Positions 7,310-14,764 of a stretch of 17,023 nt of DNA are shown piece after piece; position 1 is the stretch's first letter, and every line of letters starts with the position of its first letter. The translations under genes and the position numbers were made by a program. The notes under the pieces were generated by a model. The model made no database searches. It had not been told where the DNA came from and worked only from the letters and a program-made list of their open reading frames with translations. Origin of the DNA: Colivivens sp964452915 (GTDB lineage: Bacteria > Bacteroidota > Bacteroidia > Bacteroidales > Bacteroidaceae); assembly GCA_964452915.1 (NCBI GenBank), contig CAYVNW010000048.1, forward strand, positions 1-17,023, in the 5' to 3' direction.

Positions 7310-8878
7310 ATGGCAATAAGAAAGAGAAAACTATCACCGCGTCAGAAGATGATCAACCTGATGTACGTCGTGCTGATGGCAATGCTTGCGTTGAACATCA
7401 GTTCAGACGTTCTCAACGGGTTCTCGCTTGTCGACGAAGGACTAAACCGCACCAAAGAGAACTCTTCTTCTCAAAACGAGGCTATATACAAGACTTTGGA
7501 CGAAGCCATGAAAACAAATCCGGAGAAAACCAAGCAATGGTACGACAAAGCCCAACTCGTGAAATCTAAATCAGACTCTTTATATCAGTTTGCGGAAAGC
7601 CTTAAGTGGGACATTGTGCGCGAAGCCGACGGCAGCGATGGCGACATCCTTAATATAAATAATAAGGAGAACCTGGAAGCCGCCACTCACGTTATGCTTG
7701 CACCGGGGATAGGAAAGGGGAAAAGGCTATATTCAGCCATCAATCACTATCGCGAAGGTATAGTCAAAATGATTAATGACAAAAACATGAAGCGGATTAT
7801 TGCCGATAATCTTTCCACAACTGTACCTGCAAAGGGACGACTTCTTGGAAAGAACTGGCAAGAATATATGTTTGAGAACACACCGGTCATCGCATCTGTC
7901 ACATTGCTTTCTAAACTCCAAAACGACATAAGGAACGCCGAAGGAGCCGTACTGCACCAATTGGTCGCAAATATCGACATAAAGGATGTGAGAGTCAACG
8001 AAATCAACGCATACGTCATCCCAACATCGCAAACCGTAGTCAGAGGAGGAACATTTTCCGCTCAAATCATAATGGCAGCGGTCGATACCACAGCCCGACC
8101 TGACATATACATCGGTAACACCCTGCTAAAGTCAAGCAACGGACGCTATGAGACAATATGCAATTCCACTGGTGAATTCACTCTCAAAGGCTATCTGTTG
8201 ATGCACAATGGCGGGGGTGAGACAATAAGGCGTGAGTTCTCGCAACCATATACCGTAGTCGAACCTACTGCCACCGTGTCGGCCACACTCATGAACATGC
8301 TTTACGCCGGCTATCAGAACCCTATCAGCGTCAGCGTGCCAGGAGTCCCTGCAAATAAAATCAACGCAACTATGACAGGTGGTACGCTCACAAAGAAAAG
8401 TGACGGTCAGTATGTAGCTGTTCCTTCAAAGGTGGGCGAGGATGTCGTTATAACTGTCACCGCACAAAACGAGGGACGCCAACAGGAAATGGGGAAATAC
8501 ACGTTTCACGTAAGGAAGTTGCCGGACCCAACTGCATACATAAGTTACAAAGACGCAGAAGGTAATGAGAACCGCTACAAGGGCGGTACGCCGATCAGTA
8601 AGACCGTGCTTCTCAACGCAAAGGGAATAAGTGCCGCCATAGACGACGGATTGCTTGATATCAACTTCCGGGTTGTGTCGTTTGAAGCCACTTTCTTCGA
8701 CACCATGGGAAACGCCATACCCGAGGTGTCTAAGTCGACAGACTTCACAGAACGGCAACGTAATATGTTCCGCAGACTGACACGCGGACGTCGTTTTTAT
8801 ATCTCCCGCGTACACGCAATCGGACCCGACGGGATTGAGCGCGTGCTACCAACAGCAATGGAAATAATAGTAAACTAA
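7310..8878 (+). CDS. gldM: GldM/PorM, periplasm-spanning motor shaft of the type IX secretion system
   Basis: GldM dimers sit in the GldL ring through one N-terminal transmembrane helix and extend across the periplasm to the GldK/GldN ring, passing on torque. The 522-aa length is close to that of known GldM and PorM (about 515). The N-terminus has the strongly conserved KLSPRQKMINLMYVVLMAML sequence with the helix at about 15-34, followed by ALNISSDVLNGF. The remainder is a helical domain (D1) followed by beta-rich repeats (D2-D4), with strands such as VVRGGTFSAQIIMAAVD and RQQEMGKYTFHVRKLPDPTA; the last domain contains the usual KLPDP sequence. The frame is intact throughout. It is followed after 17 nt by gldN. 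Confidence 0.94.
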   Translation: MAIRKRKLSPRQKMINLMYVVLMAMLALNISSDVLNGFSLVDEGLNRTKENSSSQNEAIYKTLDEAMKTNPEKTKQWYDKAQLVKSKSDSLYQFAESLKWDIVREADGSDGDILNINNKENLEAATHVMLAPGIGKGKRLYSAINHYREGIVKMINDKNMKRIIADNLSTTVPAKGRLLGKNWQEYMFENTPVIASVTLLSKLQNDIRNAEGAVLHQLVANIDIKDVRVNEINAYVIPTSQTVVRGGTFSAQIIMAAVDTTARPDIYIGNTLLKSSNGRYETICNSTGEFTLKGYLLMHNGGGETIRREFSQPYTVVEPTATVSATLMNMLYAGYQNPISVSVPGVPANKINATMTGGTLTKKSDGQYVAVPSKVGEDVVITVTAQNEGRQQEMGKYTFHVRKLPDPTAYISYKDAEGNENRYKGGTPISKTVLLNAKGISAAIDDGLLDINFRVVSFEATFFDTMGNAIPEVSKSTDFTERQRNMFRRLTRGRRFYISRVHAIGPDGIERVLPTAMEIIVN

Positions 8879-8895
8879 ACAAACGAACCAACTGG

Positions 8896-9984
8896 ATGCA
8901 AAACAGGATAAATAATATGGGACGGAAAATAATAATTGCAGTAATTGGCATTTGCCTGAGTGTTACGGTAAGCGCACAGCCTGCCAAAAGCCGCATAGCA
9001 GAGAACAACAAGAAGAGCAACACTAAATCAGCCCAAACTACAAGTCGTGCAAGTATCATGTTCCCCACCGCAGTCAATGTGCCTGAAGATGTGGTATGGC
9101 GCCGTGACATATACCGCGAACTGGACCTAAGAAAGGATGAGAATGCTCCTCTCTACTATCCAATCGAACCGACTGAAGACCGTATCAACCTTTTTACGCT
9201 GCTTTTTCAATTACTCAACACCGGCAAAATACCTGCATACGTATACGATATAAATGGTACGGAGAACTTCAGCAAAGACAATCGTATGCACTTCAAGGAT
9301 ATGCTCGACCGCTATGATATTCCTTATGTTATCGAGGGGAATAGTATAAAGGTAGAGCAAAGCGATGTGCCGTCGGCAGAAGTATTGAGCTATTTTGTGA
9401 AGGAAAGCAGCTACTACGATCAAAACACCGCGACCTATCATAGCCGTGTCGTTGCACTCTGCCCTGTTTTACACCGCAACGCTGATATTTTCTCAATGAG
9501 CGACGCTGCCGAAAGCAAATATCCTTTGTTCTGGGTAAAACTGGAAGATGTTGAACCTTATCTAAGCCAGCACATGGTCATGATCAGCAACATTAACAAT
9601 GCCGCTACAATGTCGATGGCAGACTTCTTCGACACCAACAAGTATAAGGGTACCATTTATATGACCACGAACATGCAGGGCAAGACACTTGCACAAACCG
9701 CTACAAGCGATACCGCCCTTGTAAAGGAGCAAAATCGCATTGAGAAGGAATTGAAAGACTTTGAACAACATATATGGGTCACTCCTGTTGACTCTGCCGA
9801 GCTGGCAAAACAAGATTCCATTGCAGCGGCAGAAGCCGCCGCTAAGAAGACCAAGAAGACACGAACGGCTTCGTCACGAACTACCGCGAGGACAACGTCC
9901 AAGGCAGAGAAGACTTCCAAATCATCAAGCAAATCTTCATCCAGCAGTCAACCAAGAGTGTCCGTACGTCGTCAAAGGCATTAA
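8896..9984 (+). CDS. gldN: GldN/PorN, ring component of the type IX secretion system
   Basis: A periplasmic partner of GldK. The protein is 362 aa from ATG 8896, or 355 aa from ATG 8917 (MGRKIIIAVIGICLSVTVSA), which gives a more compact signal peptide; both starts are possible. The leader motif AAACGAACCAAC ends only 3 nt before 8896. Family sequence begins at about residue 55 (NVPEDVVWRRDIYRELDL, then NAPLYYPIEP), and the core runs to about residue 300. The final ~50 residues are low-complexity and strongly basic (Lys, Arg, Ser, Thr and Ala runs, ending SVRRQRH), an unstructured extension of unknown role. The next gene starts 31 nt later. Confidence 0.92.
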   Translation: MQNRINNMGRKIIIAVIGICLSVTVSAQPAKSRIAENNKKSNTKSAQTTSRASIMFPTAVNVPEDVVWRRDIYRELDLRKDENAPLYYPIEPTEDRINLFTLLFQLLNTGKIPAYVYDINGTENFSKDNRMHFKDMLDRYDIPYVIEGNSIKVEQSDVPSAEVLSYFVKESSYYDQNTATYHSRVVALCPVLHRNADIFSMSDAAESKYPLFWVKLEDVEPYLSQHMVMISNINNAATMSMADFFDTNKYKGTIYMTTNMQGKTLAQTATSDTALVKEQNRIEKELKDFEQHIWVTPVDSAELAKQDSIAAAEAAAKKTKKTRTASSRTTARTTSKAEKTSKSSSKSSSSSQPRVSVRRQRH

Positions 9985-10015
9985 TTTTTACTGTTTATAT
10001 TTTTAAAGAACGACT

Positions 10016-10786
10016 ATGTTGATAAAGTGCCCAGAATGTGGTAATATGGTATCCGACTTAGCTACCCATTGCCCGTCGTGTGGCTGTCCGATTCACAACA
10101 TGCACAACGCACAAAAGGACGATGGCACACCCGACTTAAACCAAGATTCATGTAATATGGAAGATGAGCAGCATGAGTCTCCTAAACACAACGATAAGGA
10201 TCTAAAATCTAAGTCTGCCAAATATAGCTACGACTATAAGCCCAAGAAAGGCATGCCATGGTGGAAGGGATGTCTCATCGGCTGTCTTACCGTCATCATA
10301 CTGGTTTTGCTTATATCCGGAGGCATTGTGATCGGGTGCTTCTCCCTGCTGAACGAAGGACTTAAGGGTGCAATCGAAGCCAGCAACACGACATACACAC
10401 AAACCGACGACACAACAGTATACGAGCCCGACAGCTTGGCGCTTACGCCGAAGGAGGTCCAAAAGGAGGAGCTATCAAAGCAAAGTACCAACGGACACGC
10501 CATTCTTAAAGGCATACTTGGAGGCAGTCAATACGCAATGACCATGAGCATACATTTCAAAGACAACGGTGATGTCTCCGGCATTTACCATTACGACAAG
10601 AGCGCATCGTCAGAGCAGAATTTGACTGGCAATTACCAAGATCCGTACCTGACCCTTTATGAGTACGATTCGGAAGGGAAACAAACTGGAATCTTCGAGG
10701 GCAAATACGATGGGGAGACTTTTGCCGGCACATACACAGGCGCGAACAAACAAGAATACGCATTCAGTCTGAAAGTCGACAAATAA
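10016..10786 (+). CDS. Zinc-ribbon single-pass membrane protein, function unknown
   Basis: A 256-aa protein with three visible parts. Residues 3-27 are a rubredoxin-like zinc ribbon with the ligands Cys5, Cys8, Cys19 and Cys22 (CPECG and CPSCG). A polar linker follows (28-80). A transmembrane helix at about 87-111 comes after a basic KPKKGMPWWKG segment, so the ribbon should face the cytoplasm. After a Thr-rich region, residues about 160-256 form a beta-rich domain with repeated strand-turn units (ISIHFKDNGDVSGIYHYD-like, LTLYEYDSEGKQTGIFEGKY), reminiscent of small lipocalin-like domains, lying outside the inner membrane. It starts 31 nt after gldN with no promoter seen, so it is probably the last gene of the type IX unit. 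I do not recognise it as a known type IX component. Confidence 0.7.
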   Translation: MLIKCPECGNMVSDLATHCPSCGCPIHNMHNAQKDDGTPDLNQDSCNMEDEQHESPKHNDKDLKSKSAKYSYDYKPKKGMPWWKGCLIGCLTVIILVLLISGGIVIGCFSLLNEGLKGAIEASNTTYTQTDDTTVYEPDSLALTPKEVQKEELSKQSTNGHAILKGILGGSQYAMTMSIHFKDNGDVSGIYHYDKSASSEQNLTGNYQDPYLTLYEYDSEGKQTGIFEGKYDGETFAGTYTGANKQEYAFSLKVDK

Positions 10787-10896
10787 AAAGCGTCTTGTGC
10801 AATCCAATAAGCGCATTATCGTCACTTAGCTCAGAATAGTATGAGTTGTCAAACGTTTTTTTGTTAATGGTATCTTCTGTGTTATAATTTTATTCG

Positions 10897-10904
10897 TACC
10901 TTTG
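10897..10904 (+). promoter_or_regulatory. Promoter -7 element of asd (TACCTTTG)
   Basis: TACCTTTG matches TAnnTTTG and lies 35 nt before the asd start, with an A-rich leader between. No TTTG is found 19-21 nt upstream, so the -33 element is poor. The 153-nt gap before asd and this element indicate a separate transcription unit. Confidence 0.55.
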
Positions 10905-10939
10905 CCCAAGCAAATAAAAGCATATAAGACAAAAAAGAC

Positions 10940-11995
10940 ATGAGAGTAGCAATTGTTGGCGCAAGTGGCGCTGTCGGACAAGAATTTCTTAGGGTATTGG
11001 ATGAGAGGAACTTTCCCGTGGATGACTTGGTTTTATTCGGTTCAACACGCAGTGCGGGTCGTAAATACACATTCCGTGGCAAGGAATATGAAGTAAAGCT
11101 CTTGAAGCATGGCGATGACTTCAAAGGCATTGATATTGCGTTTACCTCCGCTGGTGCCGGCACATCGAAGGAATTTGCTGAAGACATTACAAAATACGGA
11201 ACGGTCATGATTGATAATTCGAGTGCATTCCGCATGGATGATGATGTCCCTTTGGTTGTTCCCGAGTGCAACGCAAAGGATGCGCTCAACCGTCCCCGTG
11301 GCATTATCGCCAACCCTAACTGCACTACAATCATGATGGTTGTAGTACTTCAGCCAATCGAGAAACTGTCGCACATCAAACGCATTCATGTGGCATCATA
11401 TCAAAGTGCAAGTGGCGCTGGTGCATCGGCAATGCTTGAGTTACAAGAGCAATACAAGGCACTTGCCGAGTCAAAAGAACCTGTAGTCAGCAAATTCGCA
11501 TACCAGTTGGCTTACAACGTGATTCCACAGATCGATGTATTCCAAGACAACGGATACACAAAAGAAGAGATGAAAATGTTCAACGAGACAAGGAAAATCA
11601 TGCATACCGATGCTCGCTGTTCCGCTATGTGTGTGCGTATCTCATCGCTTCGGGCTCACAGCGAAGCCGTATGGGTAGAGACAGAACGCCCAATATCCGT
11701 AGAAGAGGCGAAAAAGGCAATCGCTGCAGCCGGCGGAGTGACCCTCATCGATGATCCGTCACTTGTGGGAGCAAAAGCCAATCCCGATCCAAGCAAGGAG
11801 ACTATGGAAGGTTTGCCATACCCTATGCCTTTGTATACAGCCGGTAAAGACAATGTTTATGTAGGTAGGGTGCGCAAGGACTTGGCAAATGACAACGGCA
11901 TCACATTTTGGCTTTCAGGCGACCAAATCAAAAAGGGAGCGGCACTCAATGCCGTACAGATAGCAGAGTACCTCATAAAGGTTAAGGACATTTAA
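10940..11995 (+). CDS. asd: Aspartate-semialdehyde dehydrogenase
   Basis: It catalyses the NADPH-dependent reduction of L-aspartyl-4-phosphate to L-aspartate 4-semialdehyde, the second step of the pathway to lysine, diaminopimelate, threonine and methionine, in the cytoplasm. The 351-aa length is that of the gram-positive-like Asd class. The N-terminus is a Rossmann dinucleotide-binding motif (VAIVGASGAVGQEFLRVL). The catalytic cysteine is Cys128 in NPNCTTIMM. The basic catalytic histidine is His240 in LRAHSEAVWVE. QSASGAGASAMLEL is the conserved loop, and GRVRKD is near the C-terminus. The preceding promoter is its own, and the gene converges with the minus-strand TPR/HTH gene after 30 nt. 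It is a housekeeping gene marking the boundary of the accessory region. Confidence 0.97.
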   Translation: MRVAIVGASGAVGQEFLRVLDERNFPVDDLVLFGSTRSAGRKYTFRGKEYEVKLLKHGDDFKGIDIAFTSAGAGTSKEFAEDITKYGTVMIDNSSAFRMDDDVPLVVPECNAKDALNRPRGIIANPNCTTIMMVVVLQPIEKLSHIKRIHVASYQSASGAGASAMLELQEQYKALAESKEPVVSKFAYQLAYNVIPQIDVFQDNGYTKEEMKMFNETRKIMHTDARCSAMCVRISSLRAHSEAVWVETERPISVEEAKKAIAAAGGVTLIDDPSLVGAKANPDPSKETMEGLPYPMPLYTAGKDNVYVGRVRKDLANDNGITFWLSGDQIKKGAALNAVQIAEYLIKVKDI

Positions 11996-11997
11996 GT

Positions 11998-12010
11998 CGG
12001 TTCGCGACCG
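11998..12010. terminator. Short hairpin between convergent genes (weak terminator candidate)
   Basis: CGGT (11998-12001) and ACCG (12007-12010) can form a 4-bp stem with a 5-nt loop in the 30-nt gap between asd and the convergent TPR/HTH gene. There is no T-run on either side, so any terminator function is uncertain. Confidence 0.2.
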
Positions 12011-12025
12011 TAATCACACTCTTTC

Positions 12026-13687
12026 CTATGGCCTTGCCCAACTATAGGTCCTGTAGTACCGCCATATAGTCGACCGTGACACATTGGTAAGGTTTTGTAT
12101 ATCGTTTTTCGATAATCCCAAACGCATCAGATAACATATAAGGAATTGTGTTTCGGAATACTTTTCCTTGTCCTTCAGCATTTGCTGTGCGAAGAGCGGA
12201 TAAGCAGAGTTGACTTCTTCAATGACTCTGCTTTCTTGTTCGTCAGTAATCCGCAAACCCTTGCTGCTCGCCTCGTGCAACGTTACTACAAGGTCCTTTG
12301 GAACACCGTCATTTATAGACTGTTGTCGCATATTGAACAAGATTCTATATTTCTCCTCTGCTTCTTCTATCTTTGTATTCAGTTGTTCAATCTTCACTTG
12401 TAGCCGCTCTTTTTCCGCATGAAGTTTGCGAGTGGCATCCATCAGTTCCCGTGCGTCCTGTTTCAGAGACTTCACCTGTATGATATGCTTATATTTTCTA
12501 TAAGCAATAAACAATACTGTGACAAGAGCCAAAATACAGATGAATACCAAAATGCTCTTCAATGTGACGTTCTCATCAATTATGTGTAACGACTCGCTCT
12601 TGTCACGACTGTACTTGAATCTGTTGTGCGTGGTGAATGACAGTTTTTGACGTAATCCGAGGTCAAGTGTGTCACTCAGCGACACATACACCGCCGCATA
12701 CTTCACGGCTTCCTGTGTTTGTCCGAGCCGTTGGTAAATCTTGAACAGGGTCTCCGCAGCAGCATACTTATTAAGCTGGTTGTTCTCGCAAATAAGTACG
12801 CGTTTGAAAGCATATACACTTGAGTCCGTCTCACCCAGCAAGTCGTAGTAATACCCGTATGCCTGACATACATAATTGCTTTCATATCCTATGCCCGCCT
12901 TCTCAAGCAGGCTTGAACATTTCATTGCGTTGACGGTATCATTCAACATAGACAAATTTCTGAGCAAGCACGACAATGTCTGAATATTATTCTCCATCTT
13001 CGCCAACACGACAGCATTGTCACATAATTGTGGAGTCGAATATATAGTATCTACAATATATGTATATATTTTGTGTGCCTGCTCTACACTGTCAACCGCA
13101 TACAAGGATTCGCCATAATGCATGAGACAGGCAAAATCCATTTTACCCATCTGCCTTGATATGTTATATTCTTTCACTGCATAACTATATGCGTCGGCTC
13201 TGTCAAGCATATTGGTGTAGTACAGGTAAGACAAGTTGGAAAATGTGTTTTTCAACATCACAGAATCACAATCATCATCTCTCTCCGCCGTCTCTTCCGC
13301 TTTCAAGAAGTATTCAAGCGAACGTGGAGTGTCGTTCAAGTCACGATACACGCTCCCTGCATAATAATACACCTCCTGCTTTTCTCTGTCGTTGCCGTGT
13401 CGCTCATAATAATCCAGTAGGATTTTTATCATCGAATCCGACGTTGCAACAAAGTATGCCTTGTCGTTCAAGCGTATCCTCAGCAAGTCGTATTTCATAT
13501 TCACCGACTCTGAGCCATTACGGACGTGCCCGTTTATAGTGTCAAGCATAAGCGAGGCAAGTTGTGGATTCGTGTCACCAACTGCCTTGATGTAATCAAT
13601 TCGCCGTGTTATACTGCCTTCGTCTGTACACGACCAACATACCATGCCGACCATTATTATTACGAACAAACAATGTCTTTGCGTCAT
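12026..13687 (-). CDS. TPR lipoprotein with transmembrane helix, coiled coil and C-terminal helix-turn-helix (putative membrane-bound regulator)
   Basis: A 553-aa protein of a Bacteroidales-specific type. The N-terminus (MTQRHCLFVIIMVGMVCWSC) looks like a lipoprotein signal with Cys20. Residues about 25-340 are helical repeats of TPR type (YYYAGSVYRDLNDTPRSLEYFLKAEE; AAETLFKIYQRLGQTQEAVKYAA). A transmembrane helix lies at about 377-396 (LKSILVFICILALVTVLFIAY), followed by a coiled coil (about 402-450). The C-terminal part (about 465-553) ends in a helix-turn-helix (RLGLSKNDIQNLTNVSRSTIWRYYRTY, 522-548) resembling sigma region 4 or LuxR-like folds. The layout implies sensing outside the inner membrane and a DNA-binding tail inside. 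It is divergent from the DUF3244 gene and next to the NVEALA cassette, so I infer it may control one or both. Whether the cysteine is truly lipidated is unclear. Confidence 0.8.
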   Translation of the reverse strand: MTQRHCLFVIIMVGMVCWSCTDEGSITRRIDYIKAVGDTNPQLASLMLDTINGHVRNGSESVNMKYDLLRIRLNDKAYFVATSDSMIKILLDYYERHGNDREKQEVYYYAGSVYRDLNDTPRSLEYFLKAEETAERDDDCDSVMLKNTFSNLSYLYYTNMLDRADAYSYAVKEYNISRQMGKMDFACLMHYGESLYAVDSVEQAHKIYTYIVDTIYSTPQLCDNAVVLAKMENNIQTLSCLLRNLSMLNDTVNAMKCSSLLEKAGIGYESNYVCQAYGYYYDLLGETDSSVYAFKRVLICENNQLNKYAAAETLFKIYQRLGQTQEAVKYAAVYVSLSDTLDLGLRQKLSFTTHNRFKYSRDKSESLHIIDENVTLKSILVFICILALVTVLFIAYRKYKHIIQVKSLKQDARELMDATRKLHAEKERLQVKIEQLNTKIEEAEEKYRILFNMRQQSINDGVPKDLVVTLHEASSKGLRITDEQESRVIEEVNSAYPLFAQQMLKDKEKYSETQFLICYLMRLGLSKNDIQNLTNVSRSTIWRYYRTYSWARP

Positions 13688-13712
13688 ATCTGTAAACTTT
13701 TAATGTTATGTG

Positions 13713-13720
13713 CAAAGATA
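13713..13720 (-). promoter_or_regulatory. Promoter -7 element of the TPR/HTH gene (TATCTTTG on the minus strand)
   Basis: On the minus strand this reads TATCTTTG, a match to TAnnTTTG, 25 nt before the ATG at 13687. No TTTG is found at the -33 distance, which may mean activator dependence. The nearest ATGAAACA copy on this strand lies about 50 nt upstream (13771-13778). Confidence 0.5.
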
Positions 13721-13770
13721 GTTATTTATCCGATAATAAAGAGCTAAAACACAAAAATTTCACATTAAGT

Positions 13771-13905
13771 TGTTTCATCGAAAATTTTTTTTGTCTTTTG
13801 ACAGTACTTCATGCCTCCATTTGCAAAACTGCCACACAAGACTTCTGTAGGACTTGCGTGGTTGATAAATTCGGAGAATCACTCCAAATGAAACAAAATG
13901 AAACA
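13771..13905. promoter_or_regulatory. Candidate operator repeats (ATGAAACA, three copies)
   Basis: ATGAAACA occurs at 13888-13895 and 13898-13905 on the plus strand and at 13771-13778 on the minus strand. The two plus copies form a perfect 10-bp tandem repeat (AAATGAAACA twice, 13886-13905), one helical turn apart, ending 11 nt before the -33 element of the DUF3244 promoter. The minus copy faces the TPR/HTH gene. The geometry is that of an activator site in a shared divergent control region. Which protein binds is unknown; the adjacent helix-turn-helix protein is an obvious candidate. Confidence 0.4.
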
Positions 13906-13916
13906 CGAAAATGCGA

Positions 13917-13948
13917 TTTGCACGATTCAATGTTTTTACATACATTTA
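13917..13948 (+). promoter_or_regulatory. Promoter of the DUF3244 gene
   Basis: TTTG (13917-13920), a 20-nt spacer and TACATTTA (13941-13948) fit the Bacteroidota promoter with one mismatch (final A for G in the -7 element). It lies 33 nt before the start at 13982. The imperfect -7 element and the tandem repeat just upstream are consistent with regulated expression. Confidence 0.55.
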
Positions 13949-13981
13949 CGCCAAAATTAATAATACAAAGTTATAATATTT

Positions 13982-14404
13982 ATGAACAAGTTCAAATCCA
14001 TAGGCATGGCTATACTGCTTAGCCTGTTAATGACTGCAACACACAGCATTGATGTGGCTGCAGGAAAGCCGATTCTAGTTGACGATACAAACAAGGGCAA
14101 TGGCGGTGGTCCGTCCCACATGCCAAGCAGATACCTGCTGTATCTGGAACTCGAGGACGAGGAGAACACCGACTCGCTCATCTTTTATTATCAAGGTACG
14201 GAACCAGTCAGCTACTCCCTCTACAGTGAGGACGGGGAGTTGCAACTCCAAGGCTCTTGCCTGTTCGATTCAGACAGCAAATGCCAGGTACCACTCGAAG
14301 AACTCGCACCGGGTACGTATACCATTACCATAATGGTAGGCGGTACCATGTACGAGGGAACCTTTCTGTTGGAAAAATCGTGCAAGTCAGATGAGCATAG
14401 CTAA
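13982..14404 (+). CDS. Small secreted protein of the DUF3244 family
   Basis: A 140-aa protein with a signal peptide (MNKFKSIGMAILLSLLMTATHSIDVAAG, cleavage probably near residue 22-27). Then come a Gly-rich polar stretch (about 36-46) and a compact beta-sandwich-like domain (about 50-130) with strands RYLLYLELED, SLIFYY, VSYSLYSEDGELQLQGSC and the closing LAPGTYTITIMVGGTMYEGTFLLEK. The end pattern PGTYTITI-x4-G-x-x-Y-x-G-x-F is characteristic of DUF3244 and related secretion-tail-like sandwich domains in Bacteroidales. The mature protein has three cysteines (Cys93, Cys101, Cys134). Function is unknown; expected location is the periplasm or surface. It is transcribed divergently from the TPR/HTH gene with shared repeats in the gap, suggesting coregulation. 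Confidence 0.75.
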   Translation: MNKFKSIGMAILLSLLMTATHSIDVAAGKPILVDDTNKGNGGGPSHMPSRYLLYLELEDEENTDSLIFYYQGTEPVSYSLYSEDGELQLQGSCLFDSDSKCQVPLEELAPGTYTITIMVGGTMYEGTFLLEKSCKSDEHS

Positions 14405-14421
14405 GCTTGCTTGAGCTATGC
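14395..14421 (+). terminator. Hairpin at the end of the DUF3244 gene
   Basis: The perfect 8-bp arms GCATAGCT (14395-14402) and AGCTATGC (14414-14421), with an 11-nt loop, overlap the DUF3244 stop codon (14402-14404). There is no T-run, so it may stabilise the mRNA 3' end or be the first stem of the larger structured stretch that follows. Confidence 0.4.
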
Positions 14422-14600
14422 CATGACGCCGCCGATTATCTGCGAAGCGAATGACCGTGCAAGCCGTCATGTACGTCGATTCCATCGGGAAAGAGCGAGG
14501 CATACGCCAAACGTCCGGCGGGCAGTTTTTTCTCATAGACAAAGCTTATTGCTGACCTTCCGGACGGATTGGCGCTTTTCTCTCCACAGGGGACGTGATT
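14422..14600 (+). other. GC-rich, hairpin-forming non-coding stretch
   Basis: No convincing gene is present. The segment is clearly richer in GC than its surroundings and contains inverted repeats: CATGACG (14422-14428) with CGTCATG (14465-14471), and a larger pair, CGCCAA+CGTCCGG (14505-14518) with CCGGACG+TTGGCG (14560-14574). The larger pair gives 13 bp interrupted by a 1x2 internal loop and closes a 41-nt loop that can pair further (GGCAG with CTGACC). The outer stem is followed by CTTTTCTCT, so it could be a terminator of the DUF3244 transcript; a small RNA or a dispersed repeat element is also possible. Short ORFs on both strands here show no signal peptide, leader or family resemblance. 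Confidence 0.45.
14505..14583 (+). terminator. Large stem-loop followed by a T-rich run
   Basis: The 13-bp interrupted stem (14505-14518 with 14560-14574) is followed directly by a CTTTTCTCT run on the plus strand. The long apical loop is unusual for an intrinsic terminator, so the assignment is tentative. Confidence 0.35.
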
Positions 14601-14764
14601 AGTAACAATAGAATAAATGACAATATTTAATAATGCATAGAGAAGAATGTACATATAAATACAGGCAATGGATGCAGGACAAATCACGGGTTTGTACTAA
14701 TGGCCTCAGCTCATTATTCCTTAATAATCCAATGATTAAATGTGCACGACGACCGCCCGTATAT
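14601..14764. other. AT-rich intergenic stretch with no recognised feature
   Basis: Between the GC-rich structured stretch and the cassette promoter repeat lie about 164 AT-rich bases. I saw no open frame with coding character, no promoter consensus and no clear repeat here. Confidence 0.5.

Noticed and set aside
8426..9110. Long minus-strand ORFs over the gldM end and gldN start
   Set aside because: They lie opposite well-conserved gldM and gldN sequence and have no credible composition or start context.
14411..14687. Short ORFs on both strands over the GC-rich stretch after DUF3244
   Set aside because: Overlapping frames on both strands with no leader or known domain; the inverted repeats explain the region better as structured non-coding DNA.
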